Shown here: positions 26,138 to 37,749 of the stretch, piece after piece
How positions within the stretch are numbered: position 1 is the stretch's first letter
Layout: each line of letters starts with the position of its first letter
Assembly (NCBI GenBank): GCA_903813345.2
Contig: CAIIXF020000012.1
Span: 533,501-597,500, forward strand
Length of the DNA: 64,000 bases
Source: Owenia fusiformis
Lineage: Eukaryota; Annelida; Polychaeta; Sabellida; Oweniidae
Reading direction: 5' to 3'
Program-made: the position numbers and the translations under genes
Notes under the pieces: generated by a model
Told to the model about the DNA's origin: nothing
Databases searched by the model: none
The model's input: only the letters and a program-made list of their open reading frames with translations

Positions 26138-27156
26138 GTGTTTGTTTCGTCCTTTATCAAAGGACTTGGAGATATCGACATTGAAAGCAACAGTTTGATG
26201 GAAGTTTGCATTGACTGCAAATACATAGTTGGCTTTTATATTAGGAAAGCCAATTTTCAACTTCCAATGTATGCATTTTGCATTGACTGATGCAACTAAT
26301 GTTTACACATGGCAACCTCTTCATTACACTGTGTATTAATGCTTTCTGTCTACTTCAAAAGCATAAAACCAGAGCTACACCCCTCCAAAGATTTCGCAAC
26401 CATGACCCAATTAAACAGCTTGTTTTTACTTGGAAATAATTTTCCTCAATTACGACCAGGGGCTTTCCTTTAAATCGTCAAACAAAAACAGGCTTTGCCA
26501 CTAACTCTATTATGGGAGTATTCGTTGCCAGACTCTTAGAAGAGAGCGTGTTACACTATCGATATCGCATGATCTTACATGTACCATCAATATACTAAAT
26601 ATACATGTAGAAGCAGTGGGGAAGCAACAGTTGTTCGAACATTTTACTTAACCACATTGTCTAGCAAGCAAACCTAAAGAAATGGAAGGAGGTCAATCTG
26701 CCCTGAATATGGTGTGTTGATCGACTATCGCATCACTTGCATTTCGAATGCTTGTATTTGAAATGTTGAACTCTCGCGATGACAGGCACGTTGTGCATAT
26801 AGGGATGAGATTTATTACTTTCTAGGAAAGAGAATAAGGCTTTTAATTCGGGTTAGAGTTTTTGTGCTTGGATAGATTAAAAATCAAATATTGAAGGATA
26901 ACTAATCGAATATAAAGTATATAATGTGATTGTCTAAAAACCATTTATACACTTCTGTTCAAACTGTCTAACCAACTCTGATTTCTACTTAGCATCGCAC
27001 AATGACTACGTATCTATACTTATCATCCAAACAATACAACTTATTTAAACTAATCATCTAGCCTATACAATGTATCTGCACTTGTTTAGGAATTTGCAAC
27101 ACTAATCAAGAGAATGCGTTGTATATGCGAGTAACTGCTCCAATGTTTTATCAATA
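26138..27156. other. No gene seen
   Basis: AT-rich single-copy-looking DNA. No domain or repeat recognised. Confidence 0.5.
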
Positions 27157-27197
27157 GAGAGGTTAAGCTACATGTATTTATTTTCTGTGTGCCAGCG

Positions 27198-27763
27198 AAG
27201 AGGAGGGAAAGCCCCAGAGTTTAAAGATGGCAGACATAATTACGTCTCTTGCTTACCACCTTCGTTCGTTCGAATTTTCATCGGCTAGTTATCAAATACT
27301 ACACTTCGATGGGATGTTTTAATTGATATATACATATTCCGTACACCTTTCTTTTTCTTGATGTGAAATGAGAAGCTATGATATCGGTTAACACGCCAGA
27401 AATGAACATAATATTATTCGAAGCGTATTTCCAAGGAGGATTGGAAGCCAGGGTTCCAACTCGATATTCTTTAATCTCCACGCATGCGTCATTTGCTATT
27501 CGTGTCTGTATAATTTGTACGACTGCATGGAGAATGACCCGATACTCTCCAACAAAGCTATCGCTAGGTGATTGTTTTGCAGAATATCGGTGTTGCATTC
27601 TGGGAGCCAATCCTCCTTGCGTATTTCCAAAATTGTGAAACCGCCATTGATGACGTCATTTATTTGTCGACTTTTGACCAATCAGAGGTGTATGTCATCT
27701 AAATACAGGTTTACATTATAAGCTTATGTCATCTTTGAACTCTGGTGTTATTCCCCCTCTGGG
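27198..27763. mobile_element. 566-bp inverted-repeat insertion with 7-bp target duplication
   Basis: GCCAGCG occurs on both sides (27191-27197 and 27764-27770). The host element has it once at the corresponding place (27899-27905 in the inner copy), so this is a target duplication. The left end (AGAGGAGGGAAAGCCCCAGA, GTTTAAAGATGGCAGACATA) pairs with the right end (CATCTTTGAACTCTGGTGTT, ATTCCCCCTCT). A second internal pair is CCAAGGAGGATTGG/CCAATCCTCCTTG. Open frames on both strands here (about 61-103 codons) are not supported as genes. Confidence 0.8.
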
Positions 27764-27807
27764 GCCAGCGTGGAGTTTACAGGTTTTTACATGGGATTAT
27801 CATATTA

Positions 27808-29152
27808 GAGAGGTTAAGCTACACGTATTTAACAAAACTTGAACGTGAACTTCAATGCGCGCGCAGATAAATGACGTCAGATTTGTTTATTTCCTGTGGG
27901 CCAGCGTGAAGTTTACAGGTTTTTACATGAGATTATCATATTCGTGCAATTTACAGACGCGTATTCAACAAAGCATAAACTTATACTTCTATGCGCGCGC
28001 ACGTCAGATTAGTCTACTATCTACAGGTAAGCGTGAAAGTTACAGGTTTTTACGTGTAGGTGAGTGATTACACGTCCCTCATTACGTGATTGATTTTAGC
28101 TATGTTCTAGGATGGCCCTGGCGCCCATATTTGATACAGACAATCTTGCTTGAAGTTGTTATATTGGTAAACCCCAATCCTTAATTGGAAATAAGAATAC
28201 ATTTTAATGGGTAAATGACAACTTCAAATGTGATCGCTTGTTCATTCCGTGCAATATAAATTGGCAAGACCAATTTGATGCCCTGGGCTTAGTACAATAT
28301 GTATACTAAACGAAATGACAACCAGGGCAAGAAAGGATCTAGTGCACCCTCCATTATGATCTCCCCACGAACAAAAATAAATTCATCTGATTTTTCAAAA
28401 TAAATGTACTGCTTTCATTATTACATTTATATGTACATTAGTATCTTGTTGACCTATATTCAGCACTGTATTGATGAATGGGCCACTTATTAGGGCGAAT
28501 ATTCAATCATTTTAGTCTACAGGGGTAGAGATGCCAAACCATGAAGTCTTTTTGTGTCTGTCAAAATCCATTTGCATCCTACACATCCCTACATCTTATC
28601 CAAATATGTTATTAATTAATGAAACATAACAGAATAATCTTTGTATTTACAAAGTTGTATGGGATTTCATAAGTGTAAAAGTTGCTTTTGAAGCATTTTT
28701 CTATAGCCATTTTGTAGGAATAAAATGATGAAAAAATCTAATTATCTTTAATTTGAAGTTTGACCTGAATCGATTGCAAACTTTATATTTGCATCTGATG
28801 TGTACCATTTGTGTCATATTGTGAAATTAATTAATTTGCAATCGATTCAGGTCATAGTGTATTTTAGGTATTTTTGTGAAAATCAATAGAAACCAATGCA
28901 AAAATAAAAAACAAAATGTTTTATTGCGACTAGATTCGAACCCAGGCCTAACGGACATACGTGAAGTGCTAGATTGCCGAAGTGCTATCCATTACACCAA
29001 AGAGACATGACCTTTAGACACACTCACCACATAAATATAACTCCACGTCCACTGACATGGTTTCAGACGAAAATTTTCTTAAACGTGTACTTGAGCGTGG
29101 ACTTACGCGTTCAGGTTCACGGTTTGCATTTATACGTGTAGCTTAACCTCTC
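27808..29152 (-). mobile_element. 1,345-bp TA-flanked element, copy 2 (inverted)
   Basis: Ends GAGAGGTTAAGCTACACG and CGTGTAGCTTAACCTCTC flanked by TA. It has the same length as 10914-12258 and the same internal order when read on the minus strand: tRNA-like boxes, 19-bp-arm hairpin, 590-bp module, CTGACGTCAT blocks. It inserted into an older member of its own family; the TA target falls after ATCATAT in the host copy. Confidence 0.9.
28926..29007 (-). ncRNA. tRNA-derived (SINE-like) segment, second copy
   Basis: On the minus strand an A box TGGTGTAATGGATAGCAC (28982-28999) and a B box GGTTCGAATC (28933-28942) are present. About 16 bp more lie between the boxes than in the copy at 11073. The stems do not fold as a normal tRNA. 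Confidence 0.65.
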
Positions 29153-29667
29153 TAGTGGTGCATTTAGAGACGCGTATTCAACAAAGCATGAACGTGAACT
29201 TCTATGCGCGCGCAGGAAAATGACATCAGATTAGTCTACTTTCTACAGGTAAACGTGAAAGTTACAGGTTTTAAAGTGTATATGAGCGTTTACACGTTGC
29301 TCATTACACGATTGACTTTAGCTATGTTCTAGGATGGCCCAGGAGCCTATATTTGATACAGATAATCTTGCTTGTTATATTGGTAAACCCCAATTAATTG
29401 GAAATATATAAGAATACATTTTAATGGGTAAATGACAACTTTTATTTCATTTCGTACAATATAAATAGGCAGGGCTAATTTGATACCCGGGGCTTAGTAC
29501 AATATGTATACTAAACGAAACGAAATGACAATCAGGGCCTACTATTGCCTTATCACTACATTTGATTTGCGAACGAGGCATTTTCTTTGTACTACGTCCG
29601 CCCTTGATATGAGAAAAAAGTGATACTAAAGTAATGGTACAATAACGTCATTTCGAAGGGCAATATA

Positions 29668-29707
29668 GTGAAATATTGGACCGAAGGCCCAAGGTCCAAT
29701 ATTTCAC
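29668..29707. repeat. Perfect 15-bp hairpin
   Basis: GTGAAATATTGGACC and GGTCCAATATTTCAC are separated by about 10 bases. Confidence 0.92.
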
Positions 29708-30200
29708 TTTATTATGCACCTCATTAAAATACTCAAATCTGATTGGTTCTAAGTTGCTTGTAATTTGGCAATACTCTGCTCTTTTCTGAAAACTGCCGGA
29801 TATTTGTTTAATATCTGACCCTTTCGAGAAAAAGGGTCGGATATTTTTTTCAATGTTTTTGCAACATTCCCACTTCAGAGTTTTATTTCTTAATAACTGG
29901 AGTACTGCTTAAAGCTTACATCTGAAACTGGCGGAAAATAGAAGAAAAAATGTACTTAATCAATCACAATTACCCTTATCATTCAAAAGTTACATAAAAT
30001 TCTGCAAGAACGTCTCGAATAAATAAAAATTAAATTCCCGGGGCAAATATTTTCGTCCAGCGTAGCGAATAAACTGGCCGGAAGTCGTCTGAGTTTTGAA
30101 AGAAAAAATAAATAAATGTCAAAATAATGTCAACTAAACGACAGTTTAAGCCTGTACTCCAGTAAGTACTCCACTTAACTTTGATTGGGAGGTGCATAAT

Positions 30201-30347
30201 AAAACAAATACTGGATGATCAGGAGCTGGATATGGCCAGAATACCTATCCTCGAAAAAATATTGGGCTCGGCTACCGCCTCGCCCAATATTTTTTCTCGA
30301 ATAGGTATTCTGCCATATCCAGCTCCTGATCATCCAGTATTTGTTTA
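30201..30347. repeat. 147-bp near-perfect hairpin
   Basis: The left arm (AAACAAATACTGGATGATCA, GGAGCTGGATATGGCCAGAA, TACCTAT) is the reverse complement of the right arm except for single-base indels (TGGCCAG versus TGGCAG; CCTCGA versus CTCGA). The loop between GGGC and GCCC is only about 13 bases. Such a short loop with about 65-bp arms is unstable in many cloning hosts. Confidence 0.93.
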
Positions 30348-30734
30348 ATATTGCCCGCAGAAATGACGTTATTAGTATTATTACCACCGTTAATGACGCA
30401 CTGAACGATATCTAATTTCCCGGGGAAAATTGCCGGTCGTTAAATACATTCTCGACCGGCTATATTGACCACCACTATGACGTCACATATTGCTCAGGTC
30501 GATATAGTAAAATGAATGCCTTCTAAACTAGCACTAAAACCCCTAGAACTGGCCCAGCAAGGTGGTAATAATTGAATTGTGGTTGAATATGAAATAAAGC
30601 AAAAATAAAAAACAAAATTGTGTTCAAGCGACTAAATTTGAACCCAGGCCTAACGGACACGAGTCCTAAGTGCTAACCAGGTTTGCATTTTAAACTTATC
30701 TGCACTAATCAGCTGACAAATACAAATTTTCGCA

Positions 30735-31390
30735 TTTAGCATATTGTATATTGCATCTCTACTCACAGTCTTAGTAATGTTTTTCACATGCATATGTAAA
30801 TATTAACAGTTTTCTGAATGTTTTTCTGTATTTTTCCCAGCCCATGTTGTTATTACCTTAACATCGTATATTGAATCTCTACTAACAGTCTTAGGTGTTT
30901 TCTGTATTTGTCCATTCAATATTGTAATTTACTTATCATTCCGTATCAGTGATCTCCCCAGCATTTAAACAAGTGGGCGCAGCACTCACTGAGATATTGA
31001 AAACATGCTTGCACCCACTTGAAAATCCATTTGCACCCACTTGAAAATGAGAAAAATCATGAAAAATTGGCATATTTTCACCAATTTTGAGGTCTGAATT
31101 GTGAAAAGGGGAATTTTTCACCCACTTGAGAAAATATTCTTTGGAGATCACTGCGTATGATATACTAGATATAATATCTCTGACTGTCTTACAAATGTTT
31201 TTCAAATGCGTATTTGCCCATCCCATGTTGTAGTTAACTAACATATCGTACAGCTAATCTCTATAGCAGTCTTATACATGTTTTCTTTATTTGCCCATCC
31301 CATGTTGTAGTTAACCATCATATCGTACACCTTATCTCCATAGCAATTTTATAAATGTTTTCTGTTTTTGCACAGCCCATGTTTCTTCCT
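30735..31390. repeat. Degenerate 77-110 bp tandem repeat split by a MITE
   Basis: About six units share CATATCGTA, ATCTCTAnnnnCAGTCTTA, ATGTTTTCTnTATTTG, CCCATCCCATGTTGTAGTTA. Two clean units are 77 bp apart (31217 and 31294). The 207-bp MITE at 30947 interrupts one unit. Confidence 0.75.
30947..31153. mobile_element. 207-bp MITE with 5-bp target duplication
   Basis: Ends CAGTGATCTCC and GGAGATCACTG are perfect 11-bp inverted repeats, followed inward by CAAGTGGG/CCCACTTG. CGTAT is present directly on both sides (30942-30946 and 31154-31158). No transposase. Superfamily not assigned: CAGTG ends recall hAT, but those make 8-bp duplications. Confidence 0.88.
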
Positions 31391-32010
31391 CGCACACACA
31401 ACATACAGTATAGCACCTGAATAAGGTCACATCTCTCAGCGCATATTTAGGGAACAATCAGCGACTAGATAACGGATAATTGTGGAAATGTATTCCAGTT
31501 CATCGTAATGGGTTTCTTTATTTTTGAATGTCGAATGCCAATATCTCTATTCCACAATAATATCTAACTTGCACTATGAACAACATTTGACATTATCTGC
31601 TGCAATTATGGAATAGCTTGAAAAATAACTTGTGTTTCTAAAAATTATAAAATTGCCTTTAAAAGTGAAAATGTGAGAGTATTAACATTCAATTGAAACT
31701 GACAATATTTTTTGATATTGCCCTGATATTCTCAGAAATAAAGGATTGAACCAGAGTCTATTTGACAGTTCAATTAATTAAATAAATTACATCTAACGAA
31801 GCTTCTCTTTACATCGGTCCCCAACTACTCCCGAGTCACAATCCGGAAGATATCATTTTTAGTTAAATGGGATATGATATGGTTAGTGGTTAATTGATCG
31901 GATAACTATTCATTCTAGTATTTGTAAACATATCGATACAGGCAATAAATTAGACACCTTTCTCCTGAAGAGTATGTTAAAAACCGAGAGAATTGAGCAC
32001 GAGACATACT
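31391..32010. other. No exon recognised (presumed channel-gene intron)
   Basis: AT-rich DNA downstream (minus strand) of the potassium channel first exon. I looked for a second exon beginning with the rest of the GYG filter on the minus strand and did not find one. Confidence 0.4.
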
Positions 32011-33118
32011 TAACGTTGTACCTACAAATTATTGTTATAATGTTATAATGTTATTATGTCGTATGCTATTGGATATTCTATCGAATGATGTGCTTACAAA
32101 TTATTGCAATGACATTTATGCCGTATGTCATTGGAAATTTTTATCTTAGACATTTATGCCGTATGCCATTGGATATTCTATATAATGTTGTACCTACTAA
32201 TTATTGTAATGCCATTTATGTCGTATGTCATTGGATATTTTATCTTAGACATTTATGCCGTATGTCATTGGATATTTTATCTAATGTTGTACCTACAAAT
32301 TATTGTAATGACATTTAGGTCGTATGCCATTGGATATTTTATCTTAGACATTTATGCCGTATGTCATTGGATATTCTATATAATGTTGTACTTACAAATT
32401 ATTGTAATGACATTTATGTCGTATGCCTTTGGATATTTTATCTTAGACATTTATGCCGTATGTCATTGGATATTTTATCTAACGTTGTACCTACAAATTA
32501 TTGTAATGATATTTATTGCCGTATGCCATTGGATATTTTCATCTTAGACATTTATGCCGTATGCCATTGGATATTTTATCTTATGTTGTACCTACAAATT
32601 ATTGTAATGCCGTATGCCATTGGATATTTTATCTAATGTTGTACCTACAAATTATTGTAATGCCGTATGCCATTGGATATTTTATCTAATGGTGTACCTA
32701 CAAATTATTGTAATGCCGTATGCCATTGGATATTTTATCTTATGTTGTACCTACAAATTATTGTAATGCCGTATGCCATTGGATATTTTATCTTATGTTG
32801 TACCTACAAATTATTGTAATGCCGTATGCCATTGGATATTTTATCTTATGTTGTACCTACAAATTATTGTAATGCCGTATGCCATTGGATATTTTATCTT
32901 ATGTTGTACCTACAAATTATTGTAATGACATTTAGGTCGTATGCCATTGGATATTTTATCTTATGTTGTACCTACAAATTATTGTTATGATATTTTGGCA
33001 TATATGCTATTAGATATTTTATCTTATGTCGCAATGACAATTATGTCGTATGCTAACAAATTATCGTTATTACATTCATGTCGTATGCTATTGAAACGTT
33101 ATCTAGAGTTGTACCTAC
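32011..33118. repeat. 53/99-bp minisatellite at the start of the channel intron
   Basis: The unit reads ATGCCGTATGCCATTGGATA, TTTTATCTTATGTTGTACCT, ACAAATTATTGTA (53 bp, for example 32611 and 32664). Left units are longer composites of about 99 bp (32188, 32287, 32386, 32485). About 14 copies of GTTGTACCTAC occur. The final one (33109) is the exon-intron junction itself: CTATTGTTGTTATGACAGTT in the exon is a variant of AAATTATTGTTATGACATTT in the array. On the minus strand each unit carries GTAGGTACAAC, the same core as the true 5' splice site. Open frames over the array are by-products. Confidence 0.93.
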
Positions 33119-33659
33119 CTATTGTTGTTATGACAGTTATGCTGTATAATAGTGCTCCGGCGTAGGACCACTGCAAGACCCTCTTGTCGTCGTTACCGTC
33201 CCAACCGCCCTCCTTGGCAGCTGTATATACCAGTACCTGGAAATCACGTATGATAACACTTAAGTTTGAGACAAATATACGTTTTTCATCCTCTATATAT
33301 TCAATATTTTTCTTCTCTCGTAACTGTAGCGCTAGATTCCAAATCTCTTCCAGTGACGTGTTCCTACTTTGCGTCATCTTGTGTTTTTCCTTTATCTCAT
33401 GCGGAGACTCGAGCGCCTCAAAGAGGAAGCCCCCCATGATGGTGTACACCACCACAAGGCCGCATAGCCCGATATGAGAAAATAAGAATGATGTGAATTT
33501 CTTGCAGCAGTCCCAGGCTTGTTCCTTCCTACGTCTCCTGAGCACCTCTTTATAAACCTTAGGGTCGATATGGTGATTCCTTAACTGAACATCCCTCGGG
33601 ACTCTAGTGTCTATCGGCTCTAGGACCGTTTGGCTCTGCTCGACTATTTGTGTATCCAT
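33119..33659 (-). CDS. Two-pore-domain K+ channel (K2P), first coding exon, partial gene
   Basis: The exon encodes 180 residues plus one base of a two-pore-domain potassium channel, a plasma-membrane leak channel that helps set resting potential. ATG at 33659 gives MDTQIVEQ. A basic cytoplasmic stretch (RRRRKEQ, residues 41-47) precedes transmembrane helix 1 (about 59-83, HIGLCGLVVVYTIMGGFLF). A helical extracellular cap follows (about 84-155) with a possible N-glycosylation site NTS at 100-102. The first pore helix and filter are WSYAGALLYSITVITTIG. The frame then runs into GTAGGT, a consensus donor splitting the glycine codon of the TIGYG filter (phase 1), where K2P genes commonly carry an intron. 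The LFSHIGLCGLVV...MGG pattern recalls invertebrate TWK/TRESK-like members; the subtype is inference. Later exons were not found, so only the first third of a typical channel is visible. The intron side adjoins a minisatellite. Confidence 0.9.
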
Positions 33660-35375
33660 ATTGTTCACTCCACGTTATTATACATGCATGGTACAACAAT
33701 CAGATATTCTCAATGCTGTTCAACTACATTCTGTTTTCAAAGTTCATGCACTTTAATGTTACCCCAGTAATTGGTTTGTTTACACCAATTTATACAGCGT
33801 TTACATCATCTTTTGATAAGTGGCACGTTATTTTTCTTTTCCATCAACGCAATATAGAATATCTTGCAATATCACATCGCTGCAGTTGAACATGAAATAA
33901 AACTGGACAATGACGTATATGTTCCGCAAAAATAACTTGATGCTATCTTTACAAGTGTTAACTCCCCAACTACTTCACAGTGATCTACGTCGTGAATCCT
34001 GAATCCTCATGAAACTATCATTTGCAAGCTAAGTCTATCCAAAAGTAGATTTAAGAAACATGGAGAAATCCAATATCAGACTACAAGGCAAAAGGTCTAC
34101 TAATTTTCAGTAGAACAATCCAAGGAAACTCGCAATCGTTTTTGTGCATGTTTTTCAACATCAGCTTTTATATATGCCCGTAATTTCGCCATTTACGGAA
34201 TATTAATATATTCGTTCTGTACATTCATTGTAAATCCCTAAACGCCTCCAATATCTGATCTAATACATCCGCTTTTTTGCCAGTATCCCTGGTTCGCATT
34301 CCCTCGCGGCAAGTCTGATCTTCAACTCGGATTTGGATCAACGCAATACAGTAGTGTGTTATTTCTATAATTTGCTAGTTGCATTTTATGAGATAATGAG
34401 AACCAGTGCCAGTTGCGAGCCGGAATTGTATGTTCCCTTACTATTAACACGACCGCAAGTTAGTCAGAGATTAAGAGAATTAGGAGGAACTCTTCACTTC
34501 CTGTAAACTGAACTTCGGTTCTGTTAGAAAACTTGTAAAATTCCAGCCAAGGACGCATCGTTGTTGAGATTTAGATAAAGAAATCCATGTAAATAGGCAG
34601 ACTATATAACCCCAAAATGTTCTCATGACTTACGCCCTTACTGTCTATGCTAAGATATCTTAATATAGACTAACTCTATATTCGCTCACTCTTCTCGAAT
34701 TCGTAAATTCAGTATTTTTGCCTTAGCACTTATTAGCTAAAGTGACATATCTTTCTGCACAAAAACAATTCATTCCAGCGCCTCAGCTCAAATTCTTCAT
34801 TTATTAAAACAACCGAATTATTGCGACGTCTTGAGTATCTTAGTGCACTATAAGAAGATCCGTGTTAGATTTAGTAACAAAAGCCCGTAAAATACTATCA
34901 TATCCATGTTATTTAAAGTATAATTAAACGAAATCTGATATTAACACGCCTCGATTAGATTAGACCTAACTCCCTCCAAACAAAATGAGAAATATGAACA
35001 TAAGAAATATAGCGATCAATTATTTAAAAGGGCAAACAAAAAAAGCGCCTGTGCTGGTAGTCCTGGATCTTTGATGAGTTTCCTATCAGTTTTATTAGGG
35101 GCTTTATTGTGTTTACGTGTTTAGCAGGTACCACACTTTCTCCGCCAAAGAAGTTCAAGTCAAACTTTAAAACATTTTTGTAGAACTTGCATTGTGTTAC
35201 CATTCTCAAAACACTTTTTGAACAGCAATTTTTAAAATTTGGGCCAAATTTTTGGTTTTAGGGGCCGAAAATGATTTTTCCTGATTTAGAATATGGGCTC
35301 CGCTTGTTGGCTTCTAGATCTGCCAGAACAGTAAAGCTAAATTAATGCACGGCGTTTCATATACACGCTCTACAA
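33660..35375. other. 5' flank of the channel gene, no second gene recognised
   Basis: This should contain the 5' untranslated region and promoter of the minus-strand channel gene. I could not identify a convincing TATA box or initiator, nor any upstream noncoding exon boundary. A 79-codon plus frame (33650-33889) and a 61-codon minus frame (35024-35209) have no recognised motif. Confidence 0.4.
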
Positions 35376-37365
35376 AATATTAGCTGAGTTTATGCATGAC
35401 TTGTGTTGCAATGCCATTAACATCCTCTTAGACATTTTAACCGAGAAAATGCATGACTTCTGTTGTCATGTCATTAACATTCTCTTAAACATTTGAGCCG
35501 AGATAATGCATGACTTCTGTTGCCATGTCATTAACATCCTCTTAAACATTTTAGCTGAGATAATGCATGCCTTCTGTTGCCATGTCCTTAACATTCTCTT
35601 AAACATTTTAGCTTAGATATTGCATGACTTTTGTTGCCATGTCATGAACATCCTCTTAAACATTTCAGTTGAGATAATGCATGACTTCTGTTGCCATGTC
35701 ATTTACATTCTCTTAAACATTTTAGCTGAGATAATGCATGGCTTCTTTTGCCATGTCATTAACATCTTCTTAAACATTTTAGCTGAGATAATGCATAACT
35801 TCTGTTGCCATGTCATTAACATCCTCTTAAACATTTTAGCTTAGATATTGCATGACTTTTGTTGCCATGTCATGAACATCCTCTTAAACATTTCAGTTGA
35901 GATAATGCATGACTTCTGTTGCCATGTCATTTACATTCTCTTAAACATTTTAGCTGAGATAATGCATGGCTTCTTTTGCCATGTCATTAACATCTTCTTA
36001 AACATTTTAGCTGAGATAATGCATGACTTCTGTTGCCATGTCATGAACATCCTCTTTAACATTTTAGCTGAGATAATGCATGACTTCTGTTGTTCTGTCA
36101 TTAAAATTCTCTTAAACATTTTAGCTGAGATAATGCATGACTTATGTAGCCATGTCATTAACATCCTCTTAACATTTAGCTGAGATAATGCATGACTTCT
36201 GTTGCCATGTAATTAACATTCTCTTAAACATTTGAGCTGACATAATGCATGCCTTCTTTTGCCATGTCATTAACATCTTCTTAAACATTTTAGCTGAGAT
36301 AATGCATGACTTCTGTTGCCATGTCATTAACATCCTCTTCAACATTTTAGCTGAGATAATGCATGACTTCTGTTGCCATGTTATTAATATCCTCTTAAAC
36401 ATTTTAGTTGCTATAATGCATAACTTCTTTTGCCATGTCATTAACATCTTCTTAAACATTTAAGTTGAGATAATGCATGACTTCTGTTGCCATGTAAATA
36501 ATATCCTCTTCCAGATTTTTTCTAAGATAATGCATGACTTCTGTTGCCATGTCATTAACATCCTCTTAAACATTTTAGTTGCGATAATGCATGACTTATG
36601 TTGGCATTTCAGAAACATCCTCTTAAACATTTTGGCTGAGATAATGCATGACTTCTGTTGCCATGTCATTAACATCCTCTTAAACATTTAGCTGAGATAA
36701 TGCATGACTTCTTTTGCCATGTCATTAACATCTTCTTAAACATTTTAGCTGAGATAATGCATGACTTCTGTTGCCATGTCATTAACATTCTCTTAAACAT
36801 ATTAGCTGAGATAATGCATGCCTTCTGTTGCAATGTCATTAACATCCTCTTAAACATTTAAGCTGAGATAATGTATGACTTTTTTTGCCATGTCATTAAA
36901 ATTCTGCCTTCTGTTGCTATATCATTAGCATCTCGTGAACATTTTAGTTGAGATAATCCATGACTTATGTTGCCATGTCATTAACACTCTCTTAAACATT
37001 TTAGCTGAGATAATGCAAGCCTTCTGTTGCCATGTCATTAACATCTCGTGAACATTTTAGTTGAGATAATGCATGACTTCTGTTGCCATGTCATTAACAT
37101 TCTCTTAAACATTTAGCTGAGATAATGCATGCCTTCTGTTTCCATGTCATTAACATTATCTTAAACATTTTAGCTGAGATAATGCATGACTTGTGTTGCC
37201 ATGTCATTAACATCCTTTTAAAAATGTTAGCCGAGATAATGCATGACTTGTGTTGCCGAGTCAGTAACATACTTTTAAACATTTTAGCTGAGATTATGCA
37301 TGACTTGTGTTGCCATGTCCGTACACTTTCTAAAACATTTTGGCTGAGATAATGCATTAACATAA
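35376..37365. repeat. 57-bp minisatellite, about 35 copies
   Basis: The unit reads ATGCATGACTTCTGTTGCCA, TGTCATTAACATCCTCTTAA, ACATTTTAGCTGAGATA (57 bp). The period is 19 codons, so several frames stay open on both strands (hydrophobic on plus, lysine-rich on minus); these are not genes. A higher-order duplication of four units (228 bp) is visible: the variant TTAGCTTAGATATTGCATGA occurs at about 35609 and again at about 35837. Units after about 36890 are more degenerate. Confidence 0.96.
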
Positions 37366-37749
37366 TAACTGTCACAGGCATGTGGACTGAATTCTACCAT
37401 GATGCCAACTGCTACAAATGTACAATTTGATAACTTTATCCTTTAAATTGCAAAAATGACCAGAAATTGCCCCTAAATGACAATTTGCAATCTTATGTAA
37501 CATTATATGATGAATGAAATTATATATAACATGATAGGATGCAACATATATACTTTTAGAGGATGATGCATATATACATATGGAACACTCTCTACCATGA
37601 ATAACAACACGATTTTAATCTAGGTACTCAGATAAGAAACGGTAATGGTTATATAAGTTTATAATATGCTATTTCCTAAGTGACATCTATAATTCAATAA
37701 AGTGAATGTTTATTCTAATAGGGATTCTCCCAGTTACATATACTGTCTA
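37366..37749. other. No gene seen
   Basis: AT-rich spacer between two arrays. Confidence 0.5.

Larger units (their letters stand above)
29636..30377. mobile_element. Foldback element with nested hairpins
   Basis: Outer ends AATAACGTCATTTC (29641) and GAAATGACGTTATT (ending about 30373) are inverted, followed inward by GGGCAATATA/AATATTGCCC. A second pair, TTATTATGCACCTC/GGAGGTGCATAATAA, lies at about 29709 and 30188. Two compact hairpins sit inside: 29668-29707 and 30201-30347. No protein is encoded. It lies in the 29539-30598 block that splits the outer 1,345-family copy. Confidence 0.75.
27157..30697. mobile_element. 1,345-bp element family, outer copy broken by three insertions
   Basis: It starts TA|GAGAGGTTAAGCTAC at 27157. 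Family sequence resumes at 27764-27807, again at 29153-29538, and again at about 30599-30697 (tRNA-like B-box side, GAACCCAGGCCTAACGGACA). The gaps are filled by a 566-bp foldback (27198-27763), a complete second family member (27808-29152) and a hairpin-rich block (29539-30598). The last piece stops near the A box and joins GGTTTGCATTTT, so the right terminus is deleted. Confidence 0.75.

Noticed and set aside
26024-26290. 88-codon frame MRDKGDKMEKTK...
   Set aside because: It runs through the arm of a foldback element (25044-26137).
27299-27681. Frames of 61-103 codons on both strands
   Set aside because: They lie within the arms and loop of a 566-bp inverted-repeat insertion and have no recognised domain.
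31000-31244. 102-codon minus frame near the channel gene as a possible further exon
   Set aside because: It spans a MITE with target duplications and a tandem repeat, and shows no K2P motif.
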